Of a stretch of 64,000 bases of DNA, positions 12,790-25,689 are shown piece by piece. The stretch is from Sclerodactyla briareus (lineage: Eukaryota > Echinodermata > Holothuroidea > Dendrochirotida > Sclerodactylidae). A model generated the notes under the pieces. The model saw only the letters and a list, made by a program, of their open reading frames with translations, was not told the DNA's origin and ran no database searches. How positions within the stretch are numbered: the stretch's first letter is position 1; the number at the start of each line of letters is the position of its first letter. Location of the stretch: positions 124,001 to 188,000 of the forward strand of contig JAODTK010000123.1 in NCBI GenBank assembly GCA_026419785.1. Reading direction: 5' to 3'. The position numbers and the translations under genes are program-made.

Positions 12790-13390
12790 TGCCTGTTGAA
12801 TGTTGATCCAAAGCAAGCGGGGAGGACAATGGCGTGCAATGCACCACGTGTGAATGCTGGGGGATCCAAAGCAGCAGGGGAGGGGGGGGGGGGAGGGGAA
12901 GGGGTGAAGTAAGACTCGTTTTTAATGGGGGGGGATCCGAAGAAAGCTGGGAGGGGGGAAAGGGGATGCAGTCAACAACCTGATGAATGTTGGGGATTCA
13001 AGCAAAGCTGTGTGGGAGGGGGGGGGGGGAGGAAGGGGGGGGCATGCAACCACCTTTGAATGTGGGGCATCCCCCCCCCCCCAAAGCAAAACTGGGAGGG
13101 GAGGGAAGGATGAGTTAAAACCAACTGTTGGAAAGGTTGGGGGGAGGGGGGGGTTGAAGCATGAGTGGGGGGGTGTGTCGAAGCAAGGTGGGGGGGGTCA
13201 AAGCATGGGGGGTCGAAGCAACGGTGGGGGGGGGGTTAAAAGCACGGTGGGGGGAAAAAGAAGGGTGCAATTGCAACCAACGTTTTGAATGTGAGGGAGA
13301 TTAAAAAGGTTTGGAGGGATTTGTAATACGAACACCTGTGAAATGTGAATGTGATGTATGGGGGATCAAAGCACGGATGGCAGGTCTAAA
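12790..13390 (+). repeat. G-rich minisatellite
   Basis: Loose tandem repeats of a unit resembling TTGAATGTTGGGGATCCAAAG followed by CAAAGCTGGGAGGG, long G runs and a link like GATGCAACCACC. Between 12.87 and 13.26 kb there are more than ten separate runs of five or more G on the plus strand. Units shorten to about 25-30 bp (GGTGGGGG...TCAAAGCA) near 13150-13250. Strong G/C strand asymmetry makes the 101-codon glycine-rich opening (12983-13288) a composition artefact. Confidence 0.75.
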
Positions 13391-14137
13391 GCAGGTGATA
13401 ACAATTTTGTTGTTGCACCCATCCTTGACAGATAGACAGGCAAGATGATTGATAGAAAGACAGACATGAGACATATTACTAAGAAGGCATTGGCATGGAT
13501 GGGAGGGAAGTCAGTCCACACTACCATTGTATCCAAATTCACATTAACCCATCACCTCATGTTACAGATCCAATACTGACCCTCACTCACCTCATAATTT
13601 GTATCACATTTCCAGCACTGATATGAGACACGCCACATGAGTAGCAAATGGTCATATTGATTCTGACCTGGTTGGCTTGAGGCTCCTCAAATTTGCCTAA
13701 CAACAGTGATAAGAATTTTAATAGTAGGAATTTCTATTAGTCTTGGGTGGTCTTCTACCCAGCACGCATTGAACATATGAAGATGAAAAAACAGTTTGCT
13801 ATGGTCCAAAGATAGTATGAGTCTCTAGCTTTACCCAATATGGCCAATGCCCAATCTTAAGGGGAATGATGCTAATTTAATGCCCACCGAACTTTGAGTG
13901 GTACAACAGCAGTCTTTGTAATGTTGTATAACAGGTGAGCCTGTGCAGTGTTGTTCTTGGCCAGGACCTGAAACATTTGCAATCAACCGGATTGTTGAGC
14001 CATTTCCCTTATTACTGAAAATGCCATATAAACGATTTTGACGCCCTTCAAGTCCAGTTAGTGCCAATCATAGCTGCCAGGAATGATCTGATTATTGAAC
14101 AATAGTTACTCTAGGGTTCTCAGATAGGAAAACTTAC
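13391..14137. other. Low-copy DNA beside a possible exon
   Basis: A 78-codon minus-strand opening (13831-14067) has fairly balanced amino-acid composition and contains a possible donor after TTTCAG near 13970. I find no acceptor that joins it in frame to the candidate exon at 14138-14339, so it is not called. Confidence 0.3.
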
Positions 14138-14339
14138 TAGACAGCCACGTTCCAGAAGGTCTCTGAGAGTATCAATGGGCCGAATGAATTCGGTAGGAAG
14201 GAATGAAATATGGACTTGAAGGCCTGGGATGGTACCTTGTGTGGTCCACATACCCACATGCACCGATTTGAACACCTCTAGTTCATACCAGTAATAGGAG
14301 TGGAGGTCGGAGACACCTTGCCCAATTGGCGAACTCGTG
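14138..14339 (-). CDS. Possible internal exon, unknown protein
   Basis: A minus-strand stretch of about 202 bases is bounded by an acceptor-like CCCTAG, with a branch-point-like TACTAAT about 20 bases upstream, and by a strong donor in which TCTA is followed by GTAAGT (intron side 14137-14132). The enclosed frame is open throughout and has protein-like composition, including LHSYYWYELEVF, HVGMWTTQGTIPG and RPIDTLRDLLERG. I recognise no family. It is open in a single frame, the donor falls exactly on a codon boundary, and composition is mixed rather than low complexity. No partner exon could be linked on either side, so it could be an isolated exon of a large-intron gene, a decayed exon or chance. 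Confidence 0.27.
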
Positions 14340-16240
14340 CTAGGGTTATTCATGAAATATTAGTAGGCTGAGGATTGACACACTGTACAAGTCAGTCGTA
14401 TGTATGTGTTAACTTCTGACACAGAGATCTGCAGTTACCATGCATGACTGAATCTCTCCTTTCCTATGCGATTACCAGACTAGATACATGGCAGGAGGGG
14501 GCAGTTAGAATTTCTTTTTGGTACAGTTTCACAGAATGTTGCAAACCCAATTGCAGTGATAGTGATAAGCAAGCAACTCTAACCGTAGCGTAATCAGCAT
14601 TCCGAGGGGAGAGAATACGTTTTTTACCAGATTTAGATGAGGGGGCAGGCGGGAGCCACTTATTTTCAAAATCATTCAATATTATTCCTGGACTTTACTA
14701 GATTTTTCTGTTTTCACTTCCCTCCTACTCCATTCCCGTTTTGAGACTTTTACCGATTTGCCCCCTCAATCTTTTTTCAGTGGGCAAATCGCTCCCGTTC
14801 CCCCTCCCCATGGCTATGCACGGACTCTAACAATTTACAAATTAACGAGGAGGCCCAATCAACTGACAAATTACACTGTGAATGCTCAAATTGCGGTTCA
14901 TGCGAGGCGACTAAAGATGATCTTGAACTAGAGCCCCACTGGTGCTGTATTCAATATCACACAAATGCAATTATTTAATCCGCATATGGAATTACTTTTT
15001 TTGTGACTCAAAATGACACAGATGACTACCGACAGTCAGACACCCAATCCAAGAAAGTAACTCTTGGTCACTTATGACAATCAAACTCACCACATGTTTA
15101 TTATCACCAAGTTAATCTGCAGGAGCAGCCTTGACTCCCCAAAATACTCCCGACCCCAAGATTCCCTGATCCCAAATTTTGGAGCACACCATGCACACCA
15201 TGCATGAGAGCTAGCGTTAGCCCACTGTTGGGCCCCCCGGAAAAAACACGAAAAATTCTTGCAATTCTTATCATGCCTCATCAACAAATCGACATAGCTT
15301 ATCATTTCCCTTTTATGAATTTTTTTAGGGGTCAAAGGAATACCCACTCTAATAACCACTGGCCCATGATAACCCTGACCCGAGTAATATAGTAATCCAA
15401 CCAATGGTGGGATTTCACAGATATTTTACATAACATTTCATTATCCCCATTATGTCCTTTGACTTTTTTAATATCCCCTGAACACCCGCAGGTGCAACTA
15501 GTCCATAGTGACAAAATATGATGGTAATCTAACTTTACCTGTAAGGAGAAAATCATTTTGCTTTTTTCTACTAATGGCTAATTCACCCCCTCACTTAACT
15601 TGAAAAGGTCAAAGTGTCCATGGGCCATGAACATTGCGTTCAGTTCGGTCAACATCCGTAAAGGAACGTCATTCAAGAACCCAAAAAGGTTTTAGGACAG
15701 ACTGACAGATAGGCGAACTGTGGCATAGCTCAACAAGCTAAGCTGGTTATAGCTTAAAAACCAAAGGCCCCAGTCGGTGGTCAATATTGTTTGAATAATT
15801 TGATCTGGGGTGGTTCAAGAACACTAAAATGGTAATAATTAAAAAAAACATATCATAAGCATGCATAATAGGCAAGAGGAATGTCATTGCCTATCATCAG
15901 CAAGAGAAAACGCTTTCATGGTTTAATTGTTACGAAATAATTATCGTTACAGCGAGGCGGCACCACATAGGGGGGGTTTTTAGCCCCCAACTTTCATGAG
16001 AGCCTCCAGATACCGCTCCCTCAACAAAAATGCTCATTAACGATCAGCCCCCCCCACCCTTCCCCAATTACAGTAAGTGTTGCACCTTGTGTTACAGTGT
16101 GACCAAAGTCATTGAGAGGAGACACAACAGAAAGTTTCGGTTCTACCCCATGACTGTTTTGTGCCAGTGCCAGGCTAGTGTTGATTGGTTGCCACAGACA
16201 AAATATCTGAACACAATTAATCCAATACGTTCAATGTGCA
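14340..16240. other. Low-copy DNA with repeat fragment
   Basis: About 15600-15720 resembles the family at 3464-3565 (CATTCAAGA-CCCAA and a GACAGATAG word). Minus-strand openings of 71-105 codons show no domains. No RNA gene is recognised. Confidence 0.35.
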
Positions 16241-16372
16241 CAACGATTCCCGGACGACTCACCAACAGGACAATTCCAACCCAAACATGACCCTAAGTTT
16301 AGACCCTAACCCTAAGCCTCTGAACCACAAAAAACATTTCCGTTGTGGGGGGAATGTCCGGGTGGAAATTGT
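16241..16372 (-). mobile_element. ~130 bp MITE-like element, copy 1
   Basis: Read on the minus strand, this matches the plus-strand element at 62839-62968 along its length: the end CACCCGGACA, then ACAACGGAAATGTTTT, TTAGGGTCTAAA, TAGGGTCA, GTTTGGGT and GGAATTGTC. Its own ends are imperfect inverted repeats (CAACGATTCCCGGACGACTC at 16241-16260 against GACAATTTCCACCCGGACAT on the other strand at 16372-16353). The telomere-like words CCCTAACCCTAA near 16304-16315 belong to this element and are not a telomere. It has no coding capacity. Confidence 0.6.
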
Positions 16373-19300
16373 CGAGTCACGGAAAAAAACCAGGTTTGGG
16401 AGTACAAAAAATTGTGGCATATTTGAAGGCACCTTAATATTGAGGCACCCATTGAAAGTACTGGAAGACACCTGGGCCCTATTCCGAGCCATTGCTGTTT
16501 GCCCGCTTCCCAATTGGATGCTCCTCTATATAGTCAAGGGGTTTAGTTACTAACCTCCAAGAGAGTTCAGAGCCCAAACTGATTAGGAAATCAGTTCACC
16601 CATGATCTATTACAAAAATAGGGACATTAAATGTCGCATTCAATGTAGGGGGTGGGATAGCTGAATACAGTCAGTAGGATGATAGACAGATGCGTTACAA
16701 TGCATTTGCTGAAGTCAGACATCGCATGTATGAATCTGCTTTTTCCACTATCCTGAAATGAATGTTGTCAGTTGTTGAGGAAAAAAATGCGAGTCTCCAG
16801 TCTTTGCAGTAGGTGCAGGGGTCATTTGTAATATTGAATGATATATTTAGATGTTATAGGAAAATTATTAGTTTTTACTAGGATTTTAATTGTCAAGATT
16901 ATGCTTGATATGAGGCTGGCAAACTGGAGAACGCTGAAATCACAATTTTAGAGCATGCTTGCCAGTCTATTAATCTGAAGTGTGTACATATACTATGTAC
17001 ATTCATAAAACCAAGCAATGTTTTACTGGAATGATGGGGATTATAACTTTCACAGAAGAATGATTTTGAAATAAAAATACTGTCAACATGAAACCCTATA
17101 GTGGCCAAATGTTTCCATAGGGAATTTGGTATGGAAGTTACTTTGCATGATTGCATGAAAAACAGAGTAGGAATGAAAAGTGTGCTGCCCCATATCGCTG
17201 GGTTTTGTACACAAACCCTCTGTACATTGAAGGCTAAACAATGGTGAACAATGAGGTGCCTTTACATCAGAACAAGCAGGTGAATGGAGCCCTATGAAGC
17301 TGACGAACCAAGGTTATTTGATGAGGGGGGAAAAAAGAGTCTCTGCCCTGACGTTAAAAAACAGGTTGGAATAGATAAGGGAGGGAGAGGGGGGAGAGGA
17401 GGGGGGGGGGGGACGAGGGTAGGCTTGTTTCACTCATAATTCATTCCGAATATAGGTCCAGTAGACGCTACTCCCTGCAGACGAACTCCACTTAAAAAGA
17501 TCCAGCTACAAATAATACAAATGTTAATGAATCCCCAATTTTCCCGACAGATTCCAATTTGTAATCGTCTGGAGTGCTCCACTCTAGACGGGAGGAGCAG
17601 AAAAATGCTTCAGTCAGACCCCCCCCCCTCCGGAGGCACAACCCCTGGACAGCAGAAATGTTAATACATAACAATACCCGTCCTACTTCACTATAACCAA
17701 AAGATACTGATGCACACGCCCTCTGCTTTCTTTATCCCTGGCCCCTCCAGGGGAGGAAGCCAGTGGGTAAGAGGGACACCAGTGTTTGCAGATAAAGAGT
17801 GGTAAACTACCAGGGGGTATTTGTAGAACAAGAGTGTGATCAGTTTCTAGCATCACCGTCAGATCAGATAAGAAATGACGGGGGTCAGTTTCCCTCACAG
17901 TGCTCTCATGTATGTAAGGGGTGTCAGTTACACCAGCACCTCAGGGGTACAAGTGGTAACAAGGGAAATAAATGGCACTGCCAATGATATTGCGATGCTT
18001 GGCTGTTGGTTATCCGCAGGGCGACAGGGCGAGCAAAATAAATTTCCCTTCCCCCAAGTACAACTTACCTCCCCTAGCCCCAGGGAGGACTTTCTTTAGC
18101 CCCATCCCAGCTCTTCGATCAAAAGTACATAGTACTTCATCGTTGTGAGATAACAGATCATTTTTGTATGTGGACTTGACGTGTGAAGGAAAGACAGGCT
18201 CGAATGAAAACGTCAGATGCAGTCTACCGGGAGCTAGTAGAGAGCTTCATCCCCTCCCACTCTAGGAAATCTTCAAAGTTCCTCCGAATGTGTTCATGGA
18301 ATACATGAAAGTTATTAATGTTCCAAACTAGACACCCCTCTTGCACCCCTATTGTAGCTGGGAAAGAGAAGTCTTTTGTTGAGACGCTTACGTGTTAGCC
18401 ATTCTTGAACTGCGATTGTCCTTATTGTCTACACAAAAAAAATATGCAGCCAAACTGACTGAAATAATCGCTTGTCCGAATTACAAGTTGGGGCAAATCG
18501 TCCCCCCCCCCCTGTGAGAAATTAGAGCCATATTAGTGAACGAGCTCCGTCCATTATAATAAAATTCATAACATGGTGTGCTGACACAGGCTGATATGGA
18601 TGGTAGCAACCCTGACATCGGCCACAATAAGTGGTCATTTATATTTACAGCAAACTAAACCTCTTATTATACCAAGAATAATGCAGCTGAATCCTAAAAT
18701 GACCAAGAGCCACTGTATCAGCTCTGTGCAGCGGTATTGCAGTTTGTTTGGTACCGCCGCACAATTTTGAAAAAAATCTGAATCTTTAAATGGGACATTA
18801 GAAGATTGGATACCCAGGATTATGCAACAGTGAGCAAAACCAAATCCCCCCGGGGTTTGTTAGACAGATTTCAAATGCAATATTATTGAGTGCAGCAAAT
18901 ACGAGTCAAACTCTCGGGTTGATTTCATGGCTGCTGTGTTTTTAAATACGATGATATGCGCATAGAGTCATGTGGAATTGGTTCCAAAGTCGCAAAACGG
19001 CACAAATCCTCGATACCTATGTGGTAAACAGCTGTTCGGTCCAACCATTTCCGGTAGGAGGAAACGATCGGGTTTTATTGCCAATCCCGATCACGAATTT
19101 TTTACAAAAAATGTCTATCGATCCGATCCGATTTCTGTATGTCGTTCATTGCACGGTGCGACACGGCAAGCCCCTAGGCTCTAGTGTAGCAAGACGCCGG
19201 GAGGAAAACCATATTCTAAATAGAATGGAACTGTTTGGAACATTACCTTTTTGTTTGTGTTCAAAATCAGATGACGAAGAAAATATGTAGAACGTTGGAC

Positions 19301-21035
19301 TTTTGTATTAACAACTTTCCTTGGAAAACCGAGGGACAAACATTGTAAAAACGTTAACGATCCAGCAGTCGGAATCCGTACGGCTTGCCGATGTGTTGGG
19401 ACGGCCCAGCCAGGTATTATCCAGAGCACTTTGCTACGCTAGCGTTTTTAATTTCATTTACAATCCAATTATGTCACTCGTGACCCTGTCCTTGCGCAGC
19501 AATCACTGAATCGACTGATATACAGAGCACAATCGATTGGCTCGGTAGTGAAACAGCTGGAATGTCTAGTGCGAAATCACTGTGGTGAGTCTCACAGTAA
19601 GGCTAGGATTCCATAGATGAGGTATGGGTATGTGGAAAATCGCCAATTTACGTGCACTAAGCGGGGGCTAGTGTTGAATATGTTTGTATTTAGTTTGCAG
19701 AGATAGATATTGGTTCCACAGGAAGCCAAATACATAAAAAAAGCAAACCAACCCCGAATAGGCGAAAAAAGCACATGTACAATTGCGTATGCGGATGCAG
19801 TATAACCGCGGTGAATGCTATGGATATCTTCGTCCAAAAAGACAAGCAACGACAATGCAGGTCTGCTGCCTTTTCATGGTCTTTTCGACCACTTATATGT
19901 CTTCTCCTTCTGAAAGAAACATTGTTTTCGTAAATGTGCGATTTTCACATCGCCCGGGATACGATACGCTCTATGGAATTCCAGCCTAAGTACTGTCCTG
20001 AACGCCCCGCTGATTCGCCTCGCGCGGGTCTCCGTATATTTGGAATTGAAACTTTTATAAACTGTGATTATTGGATACCGGATGTGAACTGTGAAAGCAG
20101 ACAGTGATCATACTGTATGACCGTGAACCTTTCCTCCATTCATGCAAATAATTGTCCCATGTTATTGTGTTTGTAGGAAGGGCTAAGAAATCACAATTTA
20201 AAAAATCGCACGAAAAATCTAAATTCTGAACGTGACTTGCAGAGAAACTGATTGTGATATGATGTGGGCATGTGGCGTGCAAATGTGTGGAACGAGATCA
20301 ATGTATTATGACTTGCCTGTGTCTCGACTGACGATTTGTTACGTATGTCAGGCTCGAGTTCCCTCCGCCTGCTGGCCTCAGCGATTACAGAAATAATGAA
20401 GTATTTTGCATTTTCAGTGACTCATGATTGTATAGCTCTTTCAGAACAGCCGGAATATGATTGCTACGCCTAAACTCACAAAAGTGCAGGATAGGATAGG
20501 CGAATCGGTACCCTGGAAAATTTTTCCTGATTCCGATTCCGATCATCGATATGTGAAAATCGGGCAGCTGATTCCGATTGCAAGATCGGATCGGTTATAC
20601 ACTAATTCAGGACATTATTTTTTAAATATCCAAAGCGGGCGTGTTCCCTATCGTGTTGGGATTGACTCATCCAAATTGGAAGGCAGAATACAATTGGACA
20701 AGGATGATGAGGACCAAAGACCCCTAGAGTACGAGTTAAGTGATGACGCACTGCAGACAAAAATTTGGCGAGGGGTATATGAAAGAGCAGGTAATCGGCA
20801 AATATCATCATCTTACACAAGACTGGAAAGGCCTTGTCTAATTGAGCCCAGGGCCCAGGATTTATAGAACAAGAGTGCAATGCACAGTAGCTCACCCTGT
20901 CAATATATCAGTACTGATAGTATGCTATTATGAGTTTTAAGACAGTGTTTAAGATTGGTCATTCAATTGTGCATAGAATGATTGTGTATTGACATGTAAG
21001 ACTCCACCGAATCATAAAGTTAAAACTAGGCCACC
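16373..21035. other. Low-copy DNA, one possible diverged element
   Basis: No gene supported. G-rich tract at about 17385-17412 (12 consecutive G at the end) and C runs near 17619 and 18502. Near 19065-19140 and 20520-20600 there are ATCGG/CCGAT-rich stretches (GATCCGATCCGATTTC; GATTCCGATTCCGATCATCG) resembling those at the ends of the 26.69-27.80 kb insertion. They could mark the two ends of a related ~1.5 kb element, but I cannot align the termini. The 136-codon opening at 20457-20867 overlaps this low-complexity part and is not called. Confidence 0.35.
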
Positions 21036-24026
21036 AATGGTGCTGTAGCTCAAAACTGGCAATATGTAACCAGACGAATGCACAATGTTGTGAATTTTTT
21101 TTTTTTAAAATGTTCAAGATCATGAGGCGAAGTAGGCAGTTTCAAACAGATCGGCCTATTATGCACCTTAAGAATTTTGATCTGCATGGCCCAAAAATGG
21201 CTTAGATTGCAATCAATATGATGGGACACTGACACTGGCCTTGGGGTCTGAAATCCCTGGGCACCCCGAGGGTATGGCTAGTAGATCATCATATGACTGA
21301 AACTTCAGCCATTTTGCGCCAACAGAATTTGTTGGAGTACAAGATTTGCAGTATTTCGTATATTGGGCGCTAGGGCCCAAACTGGACCCAAGATTCCCAA
21401 CACCCTGATGGCCTTTCTACCCAAGGACCATTACAAGTACAACTTTTGAAGAACATCAATTGAATTTTGTTGGAGGATGCATTTTCATGTACTATTGTGT
21501 GAAAATTTCATAAAATGGCAGACGGGCCCAAGTAGAACTTTAATGCCTGACCTAGACCCTCACAAGGTCAAAAATGTCTCAAAGGGCAATGAACATTGTG
21601 TGCAAAGTTTGGTCAAATCATTGCAGAATGAATGTTGGGAGCGAAAATGCAATTGCTGACACATTGGAATAGATAGCGTTATGTAGATTTAAGACAAAAG
21701 ACCTGCACAAATTCCAATTAGCTAAAAAAGGCTGGCTGGTTTGAGCTATAAATTGCAGGAATTTTGATTGGATCATTTGATTTTTATATAATTTCAAATA
21801 TGCATGTTTTTCGATTAGAAAACAGCCCACCATGATAAAAAGGAAAGGAATGCCGAATTTTTGTCGGTAGACAAGTAAACCTCCCAAAGGTAGCGATCTA
21901 GGAAAGCCGGGGACCTTTCCCTTTCTGCGCGAGATCTTTACTCATATGAAATTATTTTCAGCAACCAAAATGCCCATAACCTCCTGGAATTTGTAAGCTA
22001 TAGCATTGAGGTAGTTGAAATATATCAATTTATATAGATTTAGATATAATAATAACCACAGTTTCAAGATGTCATCTGATTGCAAACTCTAGGAGAAGAG
22101 AAGCATTGGGCATAGGCCATTTGCAATGTCCCAAAAATGACATGCAACTGCACTTGTGTCACTTGAGCAACTTCGCATTGTCAGAGGTCAGGACAAGTAT
22201 TCAGGAATGTTACAATAATTATATATACTAAGTTATGAATGAAGTTGGGGGGGGGACTGTTCTGATTCTGAATTGAGGCTAGACTATGCGAGAATACCAA
22301 AACGTACTAGGCCTTAGTGAAGCTCTAATGCTACGGCGCTTCTTTGGAAATCAGGACAAATATCGGGAACTGTAACAAGGTAATATGGCACACCGGTTCG
22401 GTACAGTCGGGCACCAGTCACATGATTTCTGTTTGTTAATCTGAAGTATGTACTGACCGGACTTATGGGTTACCGTTATGATAATCTACTTACTATTTTG
22501 CCCACCTAACAAGAGTAGAAAAAGAAAACAACCTGACTTCCTAACAAGAATTTTCCATCTGGAAAAGTAAGTAAACCTTCAGATATTTCTTACTCCTGAA
22601 GGTGCTCATATTCAGCGATGCAGTGCAATATTATATATTTTAATTTGGACAGAAACGAGTCTTAAACCCTCTGTACTTAACAGTGTAGGGGAAACAGTAG
22701 TGTGCAGGTGCCTACAGTAGCTAGCTGTAGCCTGTTAAAACACTTATTACAGTACATTAGTGAGAGGTGGGTTGGAGAGCACAGTAAGCGCTTGACCACT
22801 TGACCCTGGATCCAGTAGGGGGAAGAAATTCCTATTTCCAGTGAGACGAGGTGTGCTAGTGTTCCCAGCCACATTCTAAAAATAGAACTAAAATGAAATT
22901 ATATGAGAACTATATGAATCACAGCAATTATCTCTAAAAATGCATTTCTGCCCACACTGGGCCATGGGTCCCTAAGGTCTCTAATGGGCTCAAGGCCAGG
23001 GCCAAAAATGGGCCAAGCACCCAGGACCCCGGACACCCCCCTCGACCTAAGGTTCATTACATTGCAACTTTGAAAAAAATAAAGTGAAGTTGTAGAAGAG
23101 ATGCCTTTTTCAAGTCATCGTGTGAAATTTATAAATGGGCATTCAGGCCCAAGGTGGGACCTTGTGGACAAAAAATCCTGATCACCTCGAAGGTACGGCT
23201 GATAGACCATCCATTATGACCCCCGAACATCAGCACTGTCACCAAATTGTGGGAGATACAAGATTTTACAGTAGGTAATACAATGGGCCCTACAGCCCAA
23301 AGTGGGCCCTAGGCCCAAAATTCCTGAACACCCCCAAGGGCCCTCATACCAAGGGACCCATTACATGTAGCTTTGAGGGAGAAAGGATTGAAGCTTGTGG
23401 AGGAGATGCATTTCAAGTACCATTGTGTGAAATTTCATAAAATGGGCCCTAGGCCCAAAAGGGACCTTGGATCAAAATTCCTGAAAACCCCGAAGGAGGA
23501 ACGGCCCGTTGGACCATCAATATGACCTAATGTCAGCACTGTGCACCAAATTTTGTAGGAAAGTAGTGTTTTGAAGTTTTCCACTTATTGGCCCATTGTG
23601 CCCCTTTAATGCCATTTGACCTGACCTTTAGGTGGTCAACGATGAACCATCAGTCAATAAGCATTTTGACCAAGTCTGGTCGGGAATTCCATCAAAGCAT
23701 GAACATTTTGTGGCCAACGAAAATGCAAAAGTTACAGACTGGATAGAGAGGAGGATAGATTGGAGGATAGATAGGAGGATAGATAGATAGAAATGATCTA
23801 TCAGAGATTCCTAATCGATTTCTAATCGACTGTTCTTTGGTCCCACACCTTGAATAATGGAGGATCCGGTTGGCAAAAATACCTTAGAGGTCCTTTGACC
23901 TCAAATCCGGAACATCCCAGTGCCACCTTCACTCAGCGATAATTGTGGACCAAGTTTCATAATGATCGAACACACACTGCCCAGTTGAATCGGTCGGCGT
24001 GCGGTCAGGTTCGCGGACAGATAGAC

Positions 24027-24065
<39 letters not shown>

Positions 24066-24990
24066 CATGCACGATCACGTAGCTCACCCAGCCATATGGC
24101 TGTGGACGAATGTACATTAGTGTTAAATTTCAAGATCATGAGGCCAATAAGGCAGTATCAAACAAGGGATATAGGGCCCCTGTAAACAACCTTCCCTGAT
24201 CTTCTTATGGCCAAAAGATGTCTCAGCAGTCAATAAACATTGCTACTCAGTTTTTCCTGAGAACCTGAAGAGACATCTTATATGGGGGGGACCGAACATA
24301 TGACCGAACATCGTGCGACCTGTGCATCAGAATTTGTAGAAGCAGTTTGTGTGATTTCACATAATGGGCCCAGGGCCCACATTGGGCATTGGGCAGAAGT
24401 TGGCAAACACCTCTCGAAGGACCGCTACCCAAGGAGCACAGAATAAATTTTGAAGAAAATCAATGTAAACTGTAGGAGGAGATGAATTCCAAGCACAACT
24501 GTGTGAAATTCATGAAATGGGCCCGGGGCCAAAGGGGACCCTGAATAAAAAATTTCAGAACACCCAGAAGGAAGGTACGGCTGTTTAGACCATCAATATG
24601 ACCTAATGTCAGCCCCCACTGTTCCCCAAAATTTATGCGAGGAGTAGTTATTCGCATAATTCCACATCCCTGGGCACCCTGAAAGTATTACTAGGTCATA
24701 ATTATGACCAAATATATCAGCACTGTGCAATAAAATTTGAAGAAGATGTAAGATCTTACAGTATTTCTCATAATGGGCCCTAGAGCTCAACTGAGTCCTA
24801 CTCCTAATCCCGAAATTCCCGAGCACCCTCAATGGCCCTCAGGCCTCTACATGTAACTCTGAAGAAAAGAGCATTTAAAGTACCATTGTATGGAATTTCA
24901 TCAAATACTCCAACGGAACAATTCCTAAATGACACGCCACTGAACAGATAATCAATTATAACCTCTGGGCTAAAAGCATAGGACACTGCT
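21036..24990 (+). repeat. Cluster of GGGCCC-rich interspersed repeats
   Basis: At least three related stretches (about 21090-21660, 22930-23720, 24120-24960) share the same ordered blocks: CAAGATCATGAGGC near the start, AATGGGCCC with GGGCCCAAA or CTAGGCCCAAAA, an AAATTCCTGAACACCCC-like block, AAGGTACGGCTG, GACCATCAATATGACC, TCAGCACTGTGC, ACCAAGGGACC and GTACCATTGTGTGAAATTTC. Blocks recur about every 350-380 bp, so the cluster mixes tandem and dispersed copies. Some copies end in a GATAGA-rich segment. It has no coding capacity, and the words GGGCCC and CCTAGG are self-complementary. Confidence 0.7.
24019..24065. repeat. GATA tetranucleotide microsatellite
   Basis: Pure (AGAT) repeats occupy about 24027-24065, preceded by the degenerate units AGATAGACAGAT. 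A degenerate GATA/GGATAGA stretch also lies near 23740-23790. The minus-strand opening across it (SIYLSIYL) is the translated microsatellite. Confidence 0.9.
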
Positions 24991-25689
24991 AATGTAGTTA
25001 GAGAAGGTAGGTACAGGCAGCACTATAGATCAACTCATCAAAGGTTACTGGGCCAGAAATGAGTTCAAAATTGCTGGTTAACCACAATAATTGACCAACA
25101 GATGGGAATACAATGCTGCTTGCAACCGGACCTTGTTTGAAACAGAAACAACTTCCATGTGATAATGTGTCATTGCCTTATTGAGTTTGGTGGTTCAATA
25201 ACGAGGCTGGAGAAGAGTACATTATGACAACAGTTTATCTCTGAGGAACGCGAGGATGAAAATTGCAACCTATTCATATCATCAGGTACTCATTGTGTAC
25301 AAGGAGCATCTGACTGAAACCTCATTTGGGTTTAGTGACATCAAAAAGGCCACACACAGCGGGACATCCATTTCGAACCTCATGCCTTCAAAGGTGGAGC
25401 TTCAGGTAATGGCGGCGGGCTATGTAGTACAAATTAGATAACAAGGACTTCTGCTTTCAACAGAGGAAATGGGTAAATGATGGCTTAGTAGAGAGAATAT
25501 TGCTGATGTTTTAAATTTGGGTTCCTCATAAGCAGGTTGGATTGTCATGCAATTGTAGTTTGGATGGCATGGCCTAGTGTGATGAAAATGTGGTACATAC
25601 TTGCATCAGAGGAGAGTAGTATGTATAAACTGAAATACGAGGCACATACTGTCATAACGCTTGTTAGGCATTCAGGTAAACATTAAGGA
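24991..25689. other. Low-copy DNA, no supported gene
   Basis: The only plus-strand opening (25256-25441, 61 codons) shows no domain and no splice support. No repeat was recognised. Confidence 0.35.

Noticed and set aside
12983-13288. Glycine-rich protein
   Set aside because: Translation of the G-rich minisatellite.
16304-16315. Telomere-like CCCTAACCCTAA
   Set aside because: Only two units, and they lie inside the ~130 bp MITE copy.
20457-20867. 136-codon plus-strand opening
   Set aside because: The first part is ATCCG-rich low complexity shared with insertion ends elsewhere. The later part (DDEDQRPLEYELSDDALQ) looks protein-like, but only a weak donor supports it.
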